NCBI GenBank assembly: GCA_020848695.1
Contig: JADLHT010000035.1
Span: forward strand, 60,696-124,695
From: Saprospiraceae bacterium
GTDB taxonomy: Bacteria > Bacteroidota > Bacteroidia > Chitinophagales > Saprospiraceae
Length of the DNA stretch: 64,000 nt
Direction of reading: 5' to 3'
Part shown: positions 26,929-35,223 of the stretch, in pieces
How the letters are laid out: every line of letters begins with the position of its first letter
Position numbering within the stretch: position 1 is the first letter of the stretch
Translations under genes and position numbers: made by a program
Notes under the pieces: model-generated
What the model was told of the DNA's origin: nothing
Seen by the model: only the letters and a program-made list of their open reading frames with translations
The model's database searches: none

Positions 26929-27257
26929 AGTCGAGCAATTATTAATTAATTAGTATCAATTGCAGAGTATTTTCATAGAATCGGTTGAGTGGAAAACAGG
27001 TCGAACAAATTAACTTGCTTAAACCACCAAAATTCAATTTTAGCTTTATATTATATGCGTCGTTTTGGTAAAGGCCGTTCCATTGTTCCTCTTAAGGATA
27101 TGACCTATGGATTAATTCCATTTAATGTATTTATAATTGAATTTTAAAGGTTTTTTGGCGAATTGATCCATTTGGAACGACCAGCTCTCAAAGTGAACAG
27201 GTCGTTGGCTCTAAAACCGCTTTCTGATGTAAAATATCCTGCAAGAGATTAAAATGT
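26929..27257. other. Intergenic between the two Xer-type genes
   Basis: No recognised gene; a 30-codon ATG frame at 27055 is not supported by anything else. One GTTCGACC octamer (26999-27006, minus strand), the sequence found at the island ends, occurs here. Confidence 0.35.
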
Positions 27258-28154
27258 ATGGACATAGAAATCTTGTCTCAGAAGTTTTGTGATTATTCGC
27301 TTTCTATCCGAGGGTATTCACAGCATACCATAAGAAGGTATAGAAATGTAATAAAAAGTTATTGCCGGATTGCCAATATCCGGGAGTTAAGCGATGTCAA
27401 TGAAGAAAATATTAGAGCGTTATTCTATAGAGGCAGAACACAGAGAAATTGGTCAGTAAATACTTTCATCGTTTATCACAAGACATTATTTGTATTCTTC
27501 CGTTGGTGCATAAAGCAAGGCTATATGGAGAAGAATCCAATCGCTGAAATTGAAAAGCCAAAAATGGAAAAGCGGTTGCCAATAAAGTTAAACAAACAAA
27601 CCTCATTGCGTCTATTAGAAGTGGTAAATAATTACCCATACGAATACAAGTTCTTAAGGTATCGCAATCACGCTATATTCTCAACTTTTGTATTCACTGG
27701 TTTGCGCAAACAAGAATTACTTAATTTAAAATTTACAGACGTTGATACCGACAATCTGACCATTTTTGTTAAACAAGGAAAAGGAAACAAAGATAGAATA
27801 GTGCCAATGAGCTATACACTAGCTCAAACTTTAAAAAAATATAAAGATGAAAGAAGAAGATTAAATAAAACAAATCCGGAATTTTTTTCCTCTCTACGGG
27901 GAAATGTTGGATTTACCGAGAACGGATTAAAGAAACTTGTAGATCAAATTCGTGAATCTTCTGGAGTAGCTTTTACAATTCATAAACTCCGGCATACCTT
28001 CGCCACATTAATGCTTGAAGGCGGATGCGATATTTATTCACTATCGAAAATGATGGGACATTCGGATATTAAAACAACTACAATCTATCTTTCAGCGAGT
28101 GCTGAACACTTGAGAAGTCAAATGGTAAAGCATCCGTTAAATGAATTAGTGTAG
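27258..28154 (+). CDS. XerC/D-type tyrosine recombinase adjoining tRNA-Lys
   Basis: 298 aa, XerC-sized. N-terminal core-binding domain (about 5-100) and catalytic residues Arg150 (TGLRKQEL), Lys174 (GKGNKDR), His242-x-x-Arg245 (HKLRHTFA), His268 (GHSDIKTT) and Tyr277 (IYLSA). Its stop lies 22 bp from the 3' end of a complete tRNA-Lys gene, the usual place for an integrase next to its attachment site. No second copy of the tRNA-Lys end was seen in the window, so whether it integrates there is open. Confidence 0.9.
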   Translation: MDIEILSQKFCDYSLSIRGYSQHTIRRYRNVIKSYCRIANIRELSDVNEENIRALFYRGRTQRNWSVNTFIVYHKTLFVFFRWCIKQGYMEKNPIAEIEKPKMEKRLPIKLNKQTSLRLLEVVNNYPYEYKFLRYRNHAIFSTFVFTGLRKQELLNLKFTDVDTDNLTIFVKQGKGNKDRIVPMSYTLAQTLKKYKDERRRLNKTNPEFFSSLRGNVGFTENGLKKLVDQIRESSGVAFTIHKLRHTFATLMLEGGCDIYSLSKMMGHSDIKTTTIYLSASAEHLRSQMVKHPLNELV

Positions 28155-28176
28155 CAAACTAACTTGATTTTTATTG

Positions 28177-28249
28177 TGCGCCCAGTAGGGATCGAACCTA
28201 CGACCAATCGATTAAGAGTCGAGTGCTCTACCAGCTGAGCTATGGGCGC
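28177..28249 (-). tRNA. tRNA-Lys(CUU)
   Basis: 73 nt. Cloverleaf GCGCCCA/TGGGCGC acceptor stem, D arm GCTCAGCTGGTAGAGC, anticodon loop CTCTTAA (anticodon CTT), T arm GTAGG-TTCGATC-CCTAC. Base pair 27-43 is mismatched (C/T). CCA is not encoded. A TATAAT box lies on the minus strand at 28316-28311, suiting its own promoter. It sits inside the island, beside a recombinase gene. Confidence 0.9.
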
Positions 28250-28353
28250 ATTTGTGGATCGACCTTGAGCGATTGTTTTCAAAGTGATATTTTTTACATG
28301 CACGCAATTGATTATAGCATAAGTGTTTTCTAATTAAAAGACGGTGAAAATTC

Positions 28354-28383
28354 TTGACAATTGAGTATTTTATATGCTATAAT
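28354..28383 (+). promoter_or_regulatory. E. coli-like promoter TTGACA-N18-TATAAT
   Basis: Exact consensus -35 (28354-28359) and -10 (28378-28383) hexamers with an 18-bp spacer, reading towards the hairpin-rich region and the XRE gene. This is unusual in Bacteroidota, whose main promoters use TTTG and TAnnTTTG. Confidence 0.6.
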
Positions 28384-28643
28384 AGATATATAAAGAAGAA
28401 CTGTATGGTTTTACTATCGGGACTTCAGATATTACCTCTCAATTTCGATTATTAACTATTTAATCGGATTAAATATGAGTTTTGACGGTGCCTTGGCACC
28501 GTTGGATTGCAATCTGCGATTACCTTCAAATTTCGCAGAATCTGGGCTCCTGCAGGTGCTAAGGTTCCTGCTATATCATTTAACATTAATCGGCCACTCA
28601 TTAAAACATAGATATATTACCAAACTCGGAACTCGGGCGAAAA

Positions 28644-28671
28644 AATTGACAAATTGGCAATTTCTGCCGTC
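28644..28671 (+). promoter_or_regulatory. Operator-like palindrome AATTGACA-AAT-TGGCAATT with TCTGCCGTC
   Basis: Arms at 28644-28651 and 28655-28662, extension TCTGCCGTC at 28663-28671. The second arm plus extension is identical (17 bp) to the radC-proximal site at 19983-19999 in the gene direction. It ends 69 bp upstream of the XRE start. Confidence 0.6.
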
Positions 28672-28702
28672 TACGATAGATAAGATTAGAAGAATAAACT
28701 TA

Positions 28703-28738
28703 GGGCATCAGGTTATTAAACTTGATGCCCATTTTAAT
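28703..28738 (+). terminator. Hairpin GGGCATCA/TGATGCCC with following T-rich tail
   Basis: Perfect 8-bp stem (28703-28710 and 28723-28730), 12-nt loop, then ATTTTAATTT. It resembles an intrinsic terminator and ends directly before the XRE start codon, so it could also act as a leader hairpin controlling that gene. Confidence 0.5.
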
Positions 28739-28740
28739 TT

Positions 28741-29085
28741 ATGTCTTCACCACCAAATTATTTAAGAGTATATCGTAAACGCTCCGGATTAATTCAGGAG
28801 GATATTGCATATCTTTTGAATCTACCGGATTACTCCAACATTTCCAGATACGAGAAAGGACAAAGATCACCGAATACTGAACTACTTCTTACATATCATC
28901 ATCTATTTGATGTTCCAGTCGAATCATTCTACGAACAGGAATCCGAAATTGTAAAAGTCAATCTTATTCAAAAGGCTAAAGACTTAATTACTGAATTAAA
29001 GAAAGATAATCAAATAACATTAAAGAACACCCTCCGAATTAAATTTCTTGAACAAGTAATTACAAGATTAACTAATAAAAAATAA
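28741..29085 (+). CDS. XRE-family HTH transcriptional regulator
   Basis: 114 aa. The HTH_3/Cro-CI domain is at about 6-62: YLRVYRKRSGLIQEDIAYLL ... NISRYEKGQRSPNTELLLTYHHLF. The C-terminal half is a charged helical tail. It overlaps the next gene by one base (TAATG), so the two products are made together. Upstream are the shared palindrome and a hairpin. It is a good candidate for the repressor that binds the AATTGNCA palindromes around the island; this is inference from position. Confidence 0.85.
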   Translation: MSSPPNYLRVYRKRSGLIQEDIAYLLNLPDYSNISRYEKGQRSPNTELLLTYHHLFDVPVESFYEQESEIVKVNLIQKAKDLITELKKDNQITLKNTLRIKFLEQVITRLTNKK

Positions 29086-29588
29086 TGAACAATCAAAATG
29101 AAAAACCAAATATTGTATATGCCATTTATCCAAATGCCAACGGATTCAGCTTTGTCTATATGAACGGACCGAGAACGCTATTAGATTATGGCATTGTAAG
29201 GATGAATCCTATTTGCAACTTCCAGCTACTTGATAAAATCAAAAAATCACTTGACTATTTTAAACCCTCGATTATTATTTTACTTGATCCGTATGCGAAA
29301 GCTTCAAGAACTGGATTCCGGATTAGGAAACTTATTTCAAATCTTACTACCTATGCCCAGCAAGAAAAACTACAGACAGCCTCAGTTTCCAGAGATCAAA
29401 TCCGGGAGGTGTTTGAAAATTTTGGAGTGATTACCAAATTTGAAGTATCACAGTGGCTACTCACGGAATTCAAACAGCTTGAAACACGACGCCCGAAAGA
29501 GCGGAAACTTTGGACAAGTGAAGATAGGAATATGGGTGTGTTTGATGCGTTATCCCTTGCATTGGCTTGGTATTACTTGGAAAATTAA
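29085..29588 (+). CDS. RuvC/RNase H-fold protein, partly degenerate catalytic site
   Basis: 167 aa. The order of elements follows RuvC-type resolvases: first strand IVYAIYPNANGFSFVYM (where RuvC has a GIDPG-type Asp), strand IIILLDPYAK (Asp68 at the usual Glu place), a helix-rich middle with KFEVSQWLLTEF, and a last helix FDALSLALAW (Asp154, compare DALALAL in RuvC). The first catalytic Asp is replaced, so full nuclease activity is uncertain. It is translationally coupled to the XRE regulator. Could be a resolvase, a nuclease subunit or a non-catalytic nucleic-acid binder. Confidence 0.5.
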   Translation: MNNQNEKPNIVYAIYPNANGFSFVYMNGPRTLLDYGIVRMNPICNFQLLDKIKKSLDYFKPSIIILLDPYAKASRTGFRIRKLISNLTTYAQQEKLQTASVSRDQIREVFENFGVITKFEVSQWLLTEFKQLETRRPKERKLWTSEDRNMGVFDALSLALAWYYLEN

Positions 29589-29605
29589 GAATTCAATGTT
29601 CTAAT

Positions 29606-31534
29606 TTAATTTTCTTCTGTGTTAACCGCGTTAATATTCCATAATTTGTCCAAATTTACAGTGTCGCTTTGCGGTCTTTGGTCCTTATCAAGTAATTTTA
29701 CTTTGACAGAAAGGGGAAATTGAGTCATTTGACCTGCTATAAAACAACATCCAGTGGAAAGATTTGAAATAGAATCAAAGGAAAGTTTATCAAGATAGCT
29801 CACTGCTTTATTAATAGCTCTTAAATCCATTTCGTTCATTAGTCTATGAATAAAGTAATTATGTAATTGAGAAATTATTGTTGGAGAGATATCAGATGGA
29901 CGCTGACTCGCTACTGTTAGGAATACTCCGAACTTTCTTCCTTCCTTGATAATTTCTTCAAACGTTTCTAATCTGTAATCTTTCCATGATTCAGCTTCTC
30001 GCGAAGAATTTTCAGACAAAATATTATGTGCTTCATCAATAATAAGATTTAGAGAATTATTTCTATCCTCCTCTCTTCTGTTCTTTTGATTATCATATTC
30101 CGTTTTGCAAATCAATAAAGGAATTACTTTCTTGATTTCTAAGTTAACGTTCTTTAAATCTATTACTTGAATATTCGTATTTGTATTGATTTCTATTCTA
30201 TCCTTAATTTCAAATACTTTGCTTAACATATTAAATCTTTTTCTTACCCTTCCGATTAAAGGGCTAATATGTTCTTGATTGGCATAACCATTTAAGATTT
30301 CATGATAATACTGATTAAATATTTTAAATTGAATTTGTTGAAGGTCATTTAACCTGCTAATAGAGAAATCAAAATATTCGTTTATAATATTTATCTGATT
30401 TGCAGTAGAAGGATTATCATTATGATACCTGCCATTCAGCATAAAACTTTTCTGGGTAATATTATATGTTATATCATCTAAATTTCTTTTTATGCCAGCA
30501 ATTGTTTTAATCAAATTTATTCCAATCTTTTCAAAATCATCTACAAATTTCTTTAAAAAGGGCTGATTAAAGTTTACATCGTTCTTATTTAAAATAAGTT
30601 TAAGATTCTTTTCAATACTTTGCAACTCCTTTGTAAAATTTACATTATTCACTTCAAACCAATCACTATCTATTGCCCTGTGCAAAAATGGCTGTTGAGT
30701 CTTTTCGGTTGCATCAAGCAATATTGAGAGCAACTCAAGTTTTTCTAACTCTGTTTTTAATATTGGGTATTTTTTATTAGATTCTATCCTAGACTTCAGG
30801 TGAAATACCTCCTTTGATTTTGATAATATTTCATCATTATCCTCTTTTGAATATTCTCCATTAAAGTCAATAAAAACAAACTTTGATTTTGTTTTGAATT
30901 GGTCATTCAATTCTTTATGTGCAAATAATTCGGTGTACATTTTGGCTAAAGTGTTCGATTTGCCAGAACCTGTATTTCCAAATATTCCAATATGGCCTGC
31001 AAATAATTTACTAACTGATAAATAAATCTTTTGTGTTTCTTCATCTATTAAGCTTCCTAAATGAACTTTAAGTTCCACGTTGTTAGCCAATTGATGCAAA
31101 ACTTCAAACTCATTTCGGGATAATAGATAGCATTCACTACCTATTAATGGCATTTCCTTGATTCCATGTTGAAATTTACCTTGGTCATCATAAAATCCAA
31201 AAACGGAAAGATTGAGAAAACGTTCTATTTTTTGTTGTTCGTTTAAATATTGTTTGCTTACAATATTTTTGTCCTCTTCCAAATATTCACCCTCAACTTT
31301 GCAAATTATTTCTGTAAATCCCTTTAGGATTTTAATGTAATTAGAGAGACCAACAGAAACATTCTTAATCGTGCGACCATTATAAAATAAGTGAGGAAGA
31401 TTTTTATTTTTATTGACTTTAACCACAATCGCTTTACCCTGAACGCTAAACACAGATCCAATAATAAAAACAGAGTTTTCTACTAATTTTCTATTCAACT
31501 TTGGGCTAAGATCCATGATAATTTGTTTTCTCAT
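29606..31534 (-). CDS. HerA-like DNA translocase of a SIR2-HerA defence pair
   Basis: 642 aa from the first ATG (31534); a later ATG at 31516 is also possible, and a TTG start at 31576 would overlap the upstream gene more. Walker A GNTGSGKS (186-193), following strand FVFIDFNGEY, Walker B LNLIIDEAHN and the HerA-type arginine region VASQRPSDISPT. The N-terminal ~120 residues fit the HAS-barrel. HerA hexamers assemble with SIR2 proteins in the Nezha (SIR2-HerA) anti-phage system, which depletes NAD+ and/or cuts DNA. It lies directly downstream of the SIR2 gene, overlapping it by up to 29 bp. Confidence 0.85.
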   Translation of the reverse strand: MRKQIIMDLSPKLNRKLVENSVFIIGSVFSVQGKAIVVKVNKNKNLPHLFYNGRTIKNVSVGLSNYIKILKGFTEIICKVEGEYLEEDKNIVSKQYLNEQQKIERFLNLSVFGFYDDQGKFQHGIKEMPLIGSECYLLSRNEFEVLHQLANNVELKVHLGSLIDEETQKIYLSVSKLFAGHIGIFGNTGSGKSNTLAKMYTELFAHKELNDQFKTKSKFVFIDFNGEYSKEDNDEILSKSKEVFHLKSRIESNKKYPILKTELEKLELLSILLDATEKTQQPFLHRAIDSDWFEVNNVNFTKELQSIEKNLKLILNKNDVNFNQPFLKKFVDDFEKIGINLIKTIAGIKRNLDDITYNITQKSFMLNGRYHNDNPSTANQINIINEYFDFSISRLNDLQQIQFKIFNQYYHEILNGYANQEHISPLIGRVRKRFNMLSKVFEIKDRIEINTNTNIQVIDLKNVNLEIKKVIPLLICKTEYDNQKNRREEDRNNSLNLIIDEAHNILSENSSREAESWKDYRLETFEEIIKEGRKFGVFLTVASQRPSDISPTIISQLHNYFIHRLMNEMDLRAINKAVSYLDKLSFDSISNLSTGCCFIAGQMTQFPLSVKVKLLDKDQRPQSDTVNLDKLWNINAVNTEEN

Positions 31535-32690
31535 TTCGAGTAAAAATGTTCTCAATAAACTCAGATGTTTGATCAAATGAAAAGTAAATTACTTTTTTAA
31601 TTTTATTCTTTTTTTCTATCAAAGTTTGATTTTCTTCTGATAATTGATGAATCTTATTCTTATAACTATCCGTTAATTCCCAATTATTCGCATTTATATC
31701 ACGTACAAAATCTTGCCAATCCGATTCCATTCCTACTCCAAAATATTTTTCAAATCTTGCTCTACAAATATCTGGACAAACTATATATAAATTAGGGTGC
31801 TTTTTTTCGTCATACCGATCCGATGATGTATCATAAGGTGAATTGGAAATAAATATTACAATCAACGTAGGGTTTGATTTTAATACGCTATATAGGAGAG
31901 CATTAATATGCTTATCATTCAGTGAACAACCTATGATAAATAATACACTATTTTCCTTTTCAAGTTCGAGAGTGAATTTTCTAAGCAAGGAGGCATAATT
32001 TACATCTAGCACAGTTTCGATTAGCTTATTTGAATTAGGATTTATTATTGCGATCCTCTTATATCCTCTACTGAATCTTTCTCGCGTTAGAGCTTCTAAA
32101 TTTCTAGGTATGTGTGAGCCTTTTGAATAAAGAATCTTATCATCCTGCATTTGCCAAGAAACAGAGCCGTGCAATTTGATTATATTAATAAGTGGAATAT
32201 CAGATGTATTATCAAATTGAAGGCTTTTATATTTTTGAATTTTGTTGAAGTTTGAAATATTAAATAGAGAGTTGATTCGTCCTGAAAAGCCATCATTATA
32301 TGGTATACCTAATCTCTCACAAGAGTCTTCGATAAACATGTCAAAGTTGGTTGTGAAAATATTTACCTGCTTATTTACAATGTGCAAGGAACGGTTAGAA
32401 ATTGTAGTTGCCCACATGCTCAGAAAATTATCATAATTTTCCTTCGTTTTCTTCAACTTTGCTAATTCAGTGGCATCAGATTCTCTGAATTCATCGATAA
32501 TTGCCAACGATTTTTTGATTATTTTGTAATAATCTTTTTGAGCATCTTCTCTTGTGCCTTCAACGTTCATTCGACTTTCAATATCAGTAAGTGTTGTAAG
32601 GTATTCTAAGGAACAGCCGGAACCAAGAAGTAAATTAATATGCCCACTTTGAATAATTTCTTTTAATTCTTTGTAATCAATTTTTTTCAT
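31506..32690 (-). CDS. SIR2-domain NADase of a SIR2-HerA defence pair
   Basis: 394 aa. Sirtuin-fold motifs: LLLGSGCS (GSG 23-25, NAD+ binding), FTTNFD (113-117) and LHGS with the candidate catalytic His174. In defence systems such domains hydrolyse NAD+ when phage infection is sensed, stopping the cell. It has a long C-terminal part with an IIGCSLNDKHI strand typical of SIR2_2 proteins. It overlaps the HerA gene and is 21 bp downstream of the HsdM-HsdS start-side gene's end, in a run of defence genes all read leftwards. Confidence 0.88.
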   Translation of the reverse strand: MKKIDYKELKEIIQSGHINLLLGSGCSLEYLTTLTDIESRMNVEGTREDAQKDYYKIIKKSLAIIDEFRESDATELAKLKKTKENYDNFLSMWATTISNRSLHIVNKQVNIFTTNFDMFIEDSCERLGIPYNDGFSGRINSLFNISNFNKIQKYKSLQFDNTSDIPLINIIKLHGSVSWQMQDDKILYSKGSHIPRNLEALTRERFSRGYKRIAIINPNSNKLIETVLDVNYASLLRKFTLELEKENSVLFIIGCSLNDKHINALLYSVLKSNPTLIVIFISNSPYDTSSDRYDEKKHPNLYIVCPDICRARFEKYFGVGMESDWQDFVRDINANNWELTDSYKNKIHQLSEENQTLIEKKNKIKKVIYFSFDQTSEFIENIFTRNEKTNYHGS

Positions 32691-32711
32691 GGCAATTTCA
32701 TAAAAAATAAA

Positions 32712-35213
32712 TTATTTATTCCAGATACTTTCTATTACATCTTTTATTTTACTATCATAGATACTGATAATTTCTTTAATACTTTCAATTAATAATTTCT
32801 CATTCTCAATTTGATTCACCAAATCCTGTTGTTCAGAAATTGAGGGAAGAGGTATCATAAATTTGTTTACAAAGTCCTTTGGCACTCTTTGCAAGCCTCC
32901 TGTGCCAGTCATTTGTTCTGTGCCTAGAGTTCTAAACTTATCGGAAGTAATTTGAAGATATAGCCATACAGGCAACACATTTTCATTGCATCTCAAAACA
33001 TAATACTCACTTGAGCCAAATCCAATTCCATTTTTCAAGTTATTAGCTATACCTGCTTTGCCATTTTCAAAACAAGGCGTAACCTTAGCAACTAATACCT
33101 CGTTGTCTCTAAAATAAGTATACCCACCCACAACCTCTGATAATTTTCTTACTTCGTTTGGAATAAAATTCATTTCATTCTCATTAATATCAGCCATTGG
33201 TACAAACGAAACCAAGGTATCATTAGGTAAATCTCTAACTTCCGATTTTTTAGGATTAATTTCACAAACACTTCCTAACTCCACCATCTCCCATTCCTCA
33301 TTTATTTCAATTTCCGGCTTATAGTTTTCTACTACTTGTTTTGCTCCATTAATGATTGCTTGGTATTTTTCTATTTTTGAAACAATTTGTTGCTGGATTT
33401 CAATTGGAGGCAGAGGGATTTCAAGAGAACTAAAGTTAGCTTTAGAAATTTCCTTAAAAGTTCCACCAGAAGCAAGTGCTTCCATTTGATCTTTTAATTT
33501 TGTCATCATTAGGGCTACAAATTCCGGAGCTACTCTACCAAAATCCTTGATTATAATGATTTTAAATCCTTGATTAGTTGCTAAATTAAATTTATTAATA
33601 CCAATTCTACCTATTGTTGCTCTTGATGACACAATTACGGAGTTAGTTGGAATTAATTTAGCTGAAGAGTTTTTCAAACCAGCTTCACTAATTTTTCTCT
33701 CTGTATTTGTAATCTCTGTAATCAAATTATCTTGAGGTAAATCAACCAGAGTTGCCCAATTAATATTACCATTCCAATATGCCTCGTTCTTTGTATCAGG
33801 AGTTCCACCACTCTCTATCTTAAATAAATCTTCATTACCTAATTTCACCATTTCAAAATGGCTATGCTTTACATTACCATTTACCCGATAGCGGTCTATT
33901 GAAAGATTGTAACCGTCTTTTTCTTTTATCTTATTTTTTTCAACCAATAAAACATTAGCATTTTCAATGATAAATTCTGTACTAATCGACAATGATAATT
34001 TATACTTTTGCAAAATATTTAACGCTTCCGGTAAATCATTCTTTTCAATCTCTCTACGCTGTGCACCAAGATCAAATCCATCGGCTTCAACTTTAATAAA
34101 TAGAATTTTATCCGTTTTCTTTGCAAGCTCTCTATCCAAAAAGAGAATTGAAGTTTTGACTCCTGAATATGGATTAAAGACTCCAGCTGGCAATGAAACA
34201 ACAGCATAGAGGTAATTATTTTCGATCAGGTATTTTCTCAGTTGTTTATATGCACCAGCAGATTGAAATATTATTCCTTCCGGCACGATGATGCCTGCAC
34301 GACCATTAAGAGTTAAGTGTTCTGCCATATAATCCACAAATAGCACTTCGCTCCGATTAGACTGAACAGAAAAGCGTTTATGAGGTTGAATACCGCCTTT
34401 AGGAGTCATAAAAGGAGGATTAGCCAAAATCACATCTGCATTTTCATCCCATCGTTTTTCATCTGAAAGAGTATCATATTCATTTATCTTAGGTTCCGGA
34501 AAACCGTGCAAATACATATTAACCAAAGCCAGCTTAACCATATCAGGTGAAATATCGTATCCTGTCAGATTATTCATGAGCTTCAGTTTCTCATCTGGAG
34601 AAAGAGGTTTTTCTTTATTAGATTTTAGAATGTGTTTATAAGCAGAAATAAGAAATCCTGCAGTGCCACAGGCAGGGTCAAGTATCTTTTCATTCTTTTT
34701 CGGGTTTACTACTGCAACAATAAAGTCTATGATATGTCTTGGCGTTCGGAATTGTCCGGCATCGCCCTGACTACCTAAAACTGAAAGCAAGTATTCAAAT
34801 GCATCACCAAGGTCTTCACTATGCTCGTATTCAAACTCATTTATTTCCTTTAAAAAAAGAGAAAGCGTTCTAGGGTCATTATATGGTAAGAAAGCACCTT
34901 TAAATATATCTCGGAATAGTTGCGGGATATTTTTGTTATTTGATAATGTTGTTATGGATTGTGTATAAAGATCAAGACGCTCTTGTCCTGATAGTTTTTG
35001 ATCCATCAGTTTAGTCCAAGCGTATTGAGAAAAACCATTTGCAAAAAATTTGGCTTCTCCTCCTAACTCTTGAGATTCCTTATCCATATCATCCATAAAC
35101 TTATATATAAGTGCTGTGGTGATTTGTTCCACTTGAGCTTTAGGGTCAGGAACTTTACCTACAAGTATTTGACGGACAGAATCTATTTTTCGTTTTGTGT
35201 TTTGGTCTAACAT
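32712..35213 (-). CDS. Type I restriction methyltransferase fused to specificity subunit (HsdM-HsdS)
   Basis: 833 aa. Residues 1-430 are an N6-adenine methyltransferase: an HsdM N-terminal helical domain, SAM motif DPACGTAGF (179-187) and catalytic NPPF (265-268). Residues about 450-833 are a specificity subunit with two target-recognition domains (first from MVKLGNEDLF at 455, second from MVELGSVCEI at 643) separated by the coiled-coil linker near IEIQQQIVSKIEKYQ. The usual arrangement is two genes, so this is a fusion. It reads the target site in two halves, methylates host DNA and directs HsdR. It starts 10 bp after the hsdR stop. Confidence 0.92.
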   Translation of the reverse strand: MLDQNTKRKIDSVRQILVGKVPDPKAQVEQITTALIYKFMDDMDKESQELGGEAKFFANGFSQYAWTKLMDQKLSGQERLDLYTQSITTLSNNKNIPQLFRDIFKGAFLPYNDPRTLSLFLKEINEFEYEHSEDLGDAFEYLLSVLGSQGDAGQFRTPRHIIDFIVAVVNPKKNEKILDPACGTAGFLISAYKHILKSNKEKPLSPDEKLKLMNNLTGYDISPDMVKLALVNMYLHGFPEPKINEYDTLSDEKRWDENADVILANPPFMTPKGGIQPHKRFSVQSNRSEVLFVDYMAEHLTLNGRAGIIVPEGIIFQSAGAYKQLRKYLIENNYLYAVVSLPAGVFNPYSGVKTSILFLDRELAKKTDKILFIKVEADGFDLGAQRREIEKNDLPEALNILQKYKLSLSISTEFIIENANVLLVEKNKIKEKDGYNLSIDRYRVNGNVKHSHFEMVKLGNEDLFKIESGGTPDTKNEAYWNGNINWATLVDLPQDNLITEITNTERKISEAGLKNSSAKLIPTNSVIVSSRATIGRIGINKFNLATNQGFKIIIIKDFGRVAPEFVALMMTKLKDQMEALASGGTFKEISKANFSSLEIPLPPIEIQQQIVSKIEKYQAIINGAKQVVENYKPEIEINEEWEMVELGSVCEINPKKSEVRDLPNDTLVSFVPMADINENEMNFIPNEVRKLSEVVGGYTYFRDNEVLVAKVTPCFENGKAGIANNLKNGIGFGSSEYYVLRCNENVLPVWLYLQITSDKFRTLGTEQMTGTGGLQRVPKDFVNKFMIPLPSISEQQDLVNQIENEKLLIESIKEIISIYDSKIKDVIESIWNK

Positions 35214-35223
35214 AATTAAAGTG

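Larger units (their letters stand above)
28389..28740 (+). ncRNA. Candidate structured small RNA or long 5' leader of the XRE gene
   Basis: From the consensus promoter to a terminator-like hairpin there is about 350 nt with no convincing coding frame. It holds several inverted repeats: ACGGTG/CACCGT (28485-28502), TCTGCGA/TCGCAGA (28513-28539), the palindromes GATTGCAATC (28505-28514) and CCTGCAGG (28549-28556), and the operator-like palindrome at 28644-28662. It could be a stable RNA, a regulated leader, or a multi-operator promoter region. Sequence alone does not decide between these. Confidence 0.3.

Noticed and set aside
28177..28249. tRNA-Lys as the second attachment site of a nested island
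   Set aside because: I looked for a second copy of its 3' end inside the window and saw none; kept only as an open question.
28118..28303. 61-codon minus-strand frame
   Set aside because: It lies across tRNA-Lys and only reads tRNA sequence.
28475..28765. 96-codon frame upstream of and overlapping the XRE gene
   Set aside because: It spans the hairpins, the operator palindrome and the terminator-like stem, and overlaps the XRE start; no protein features.
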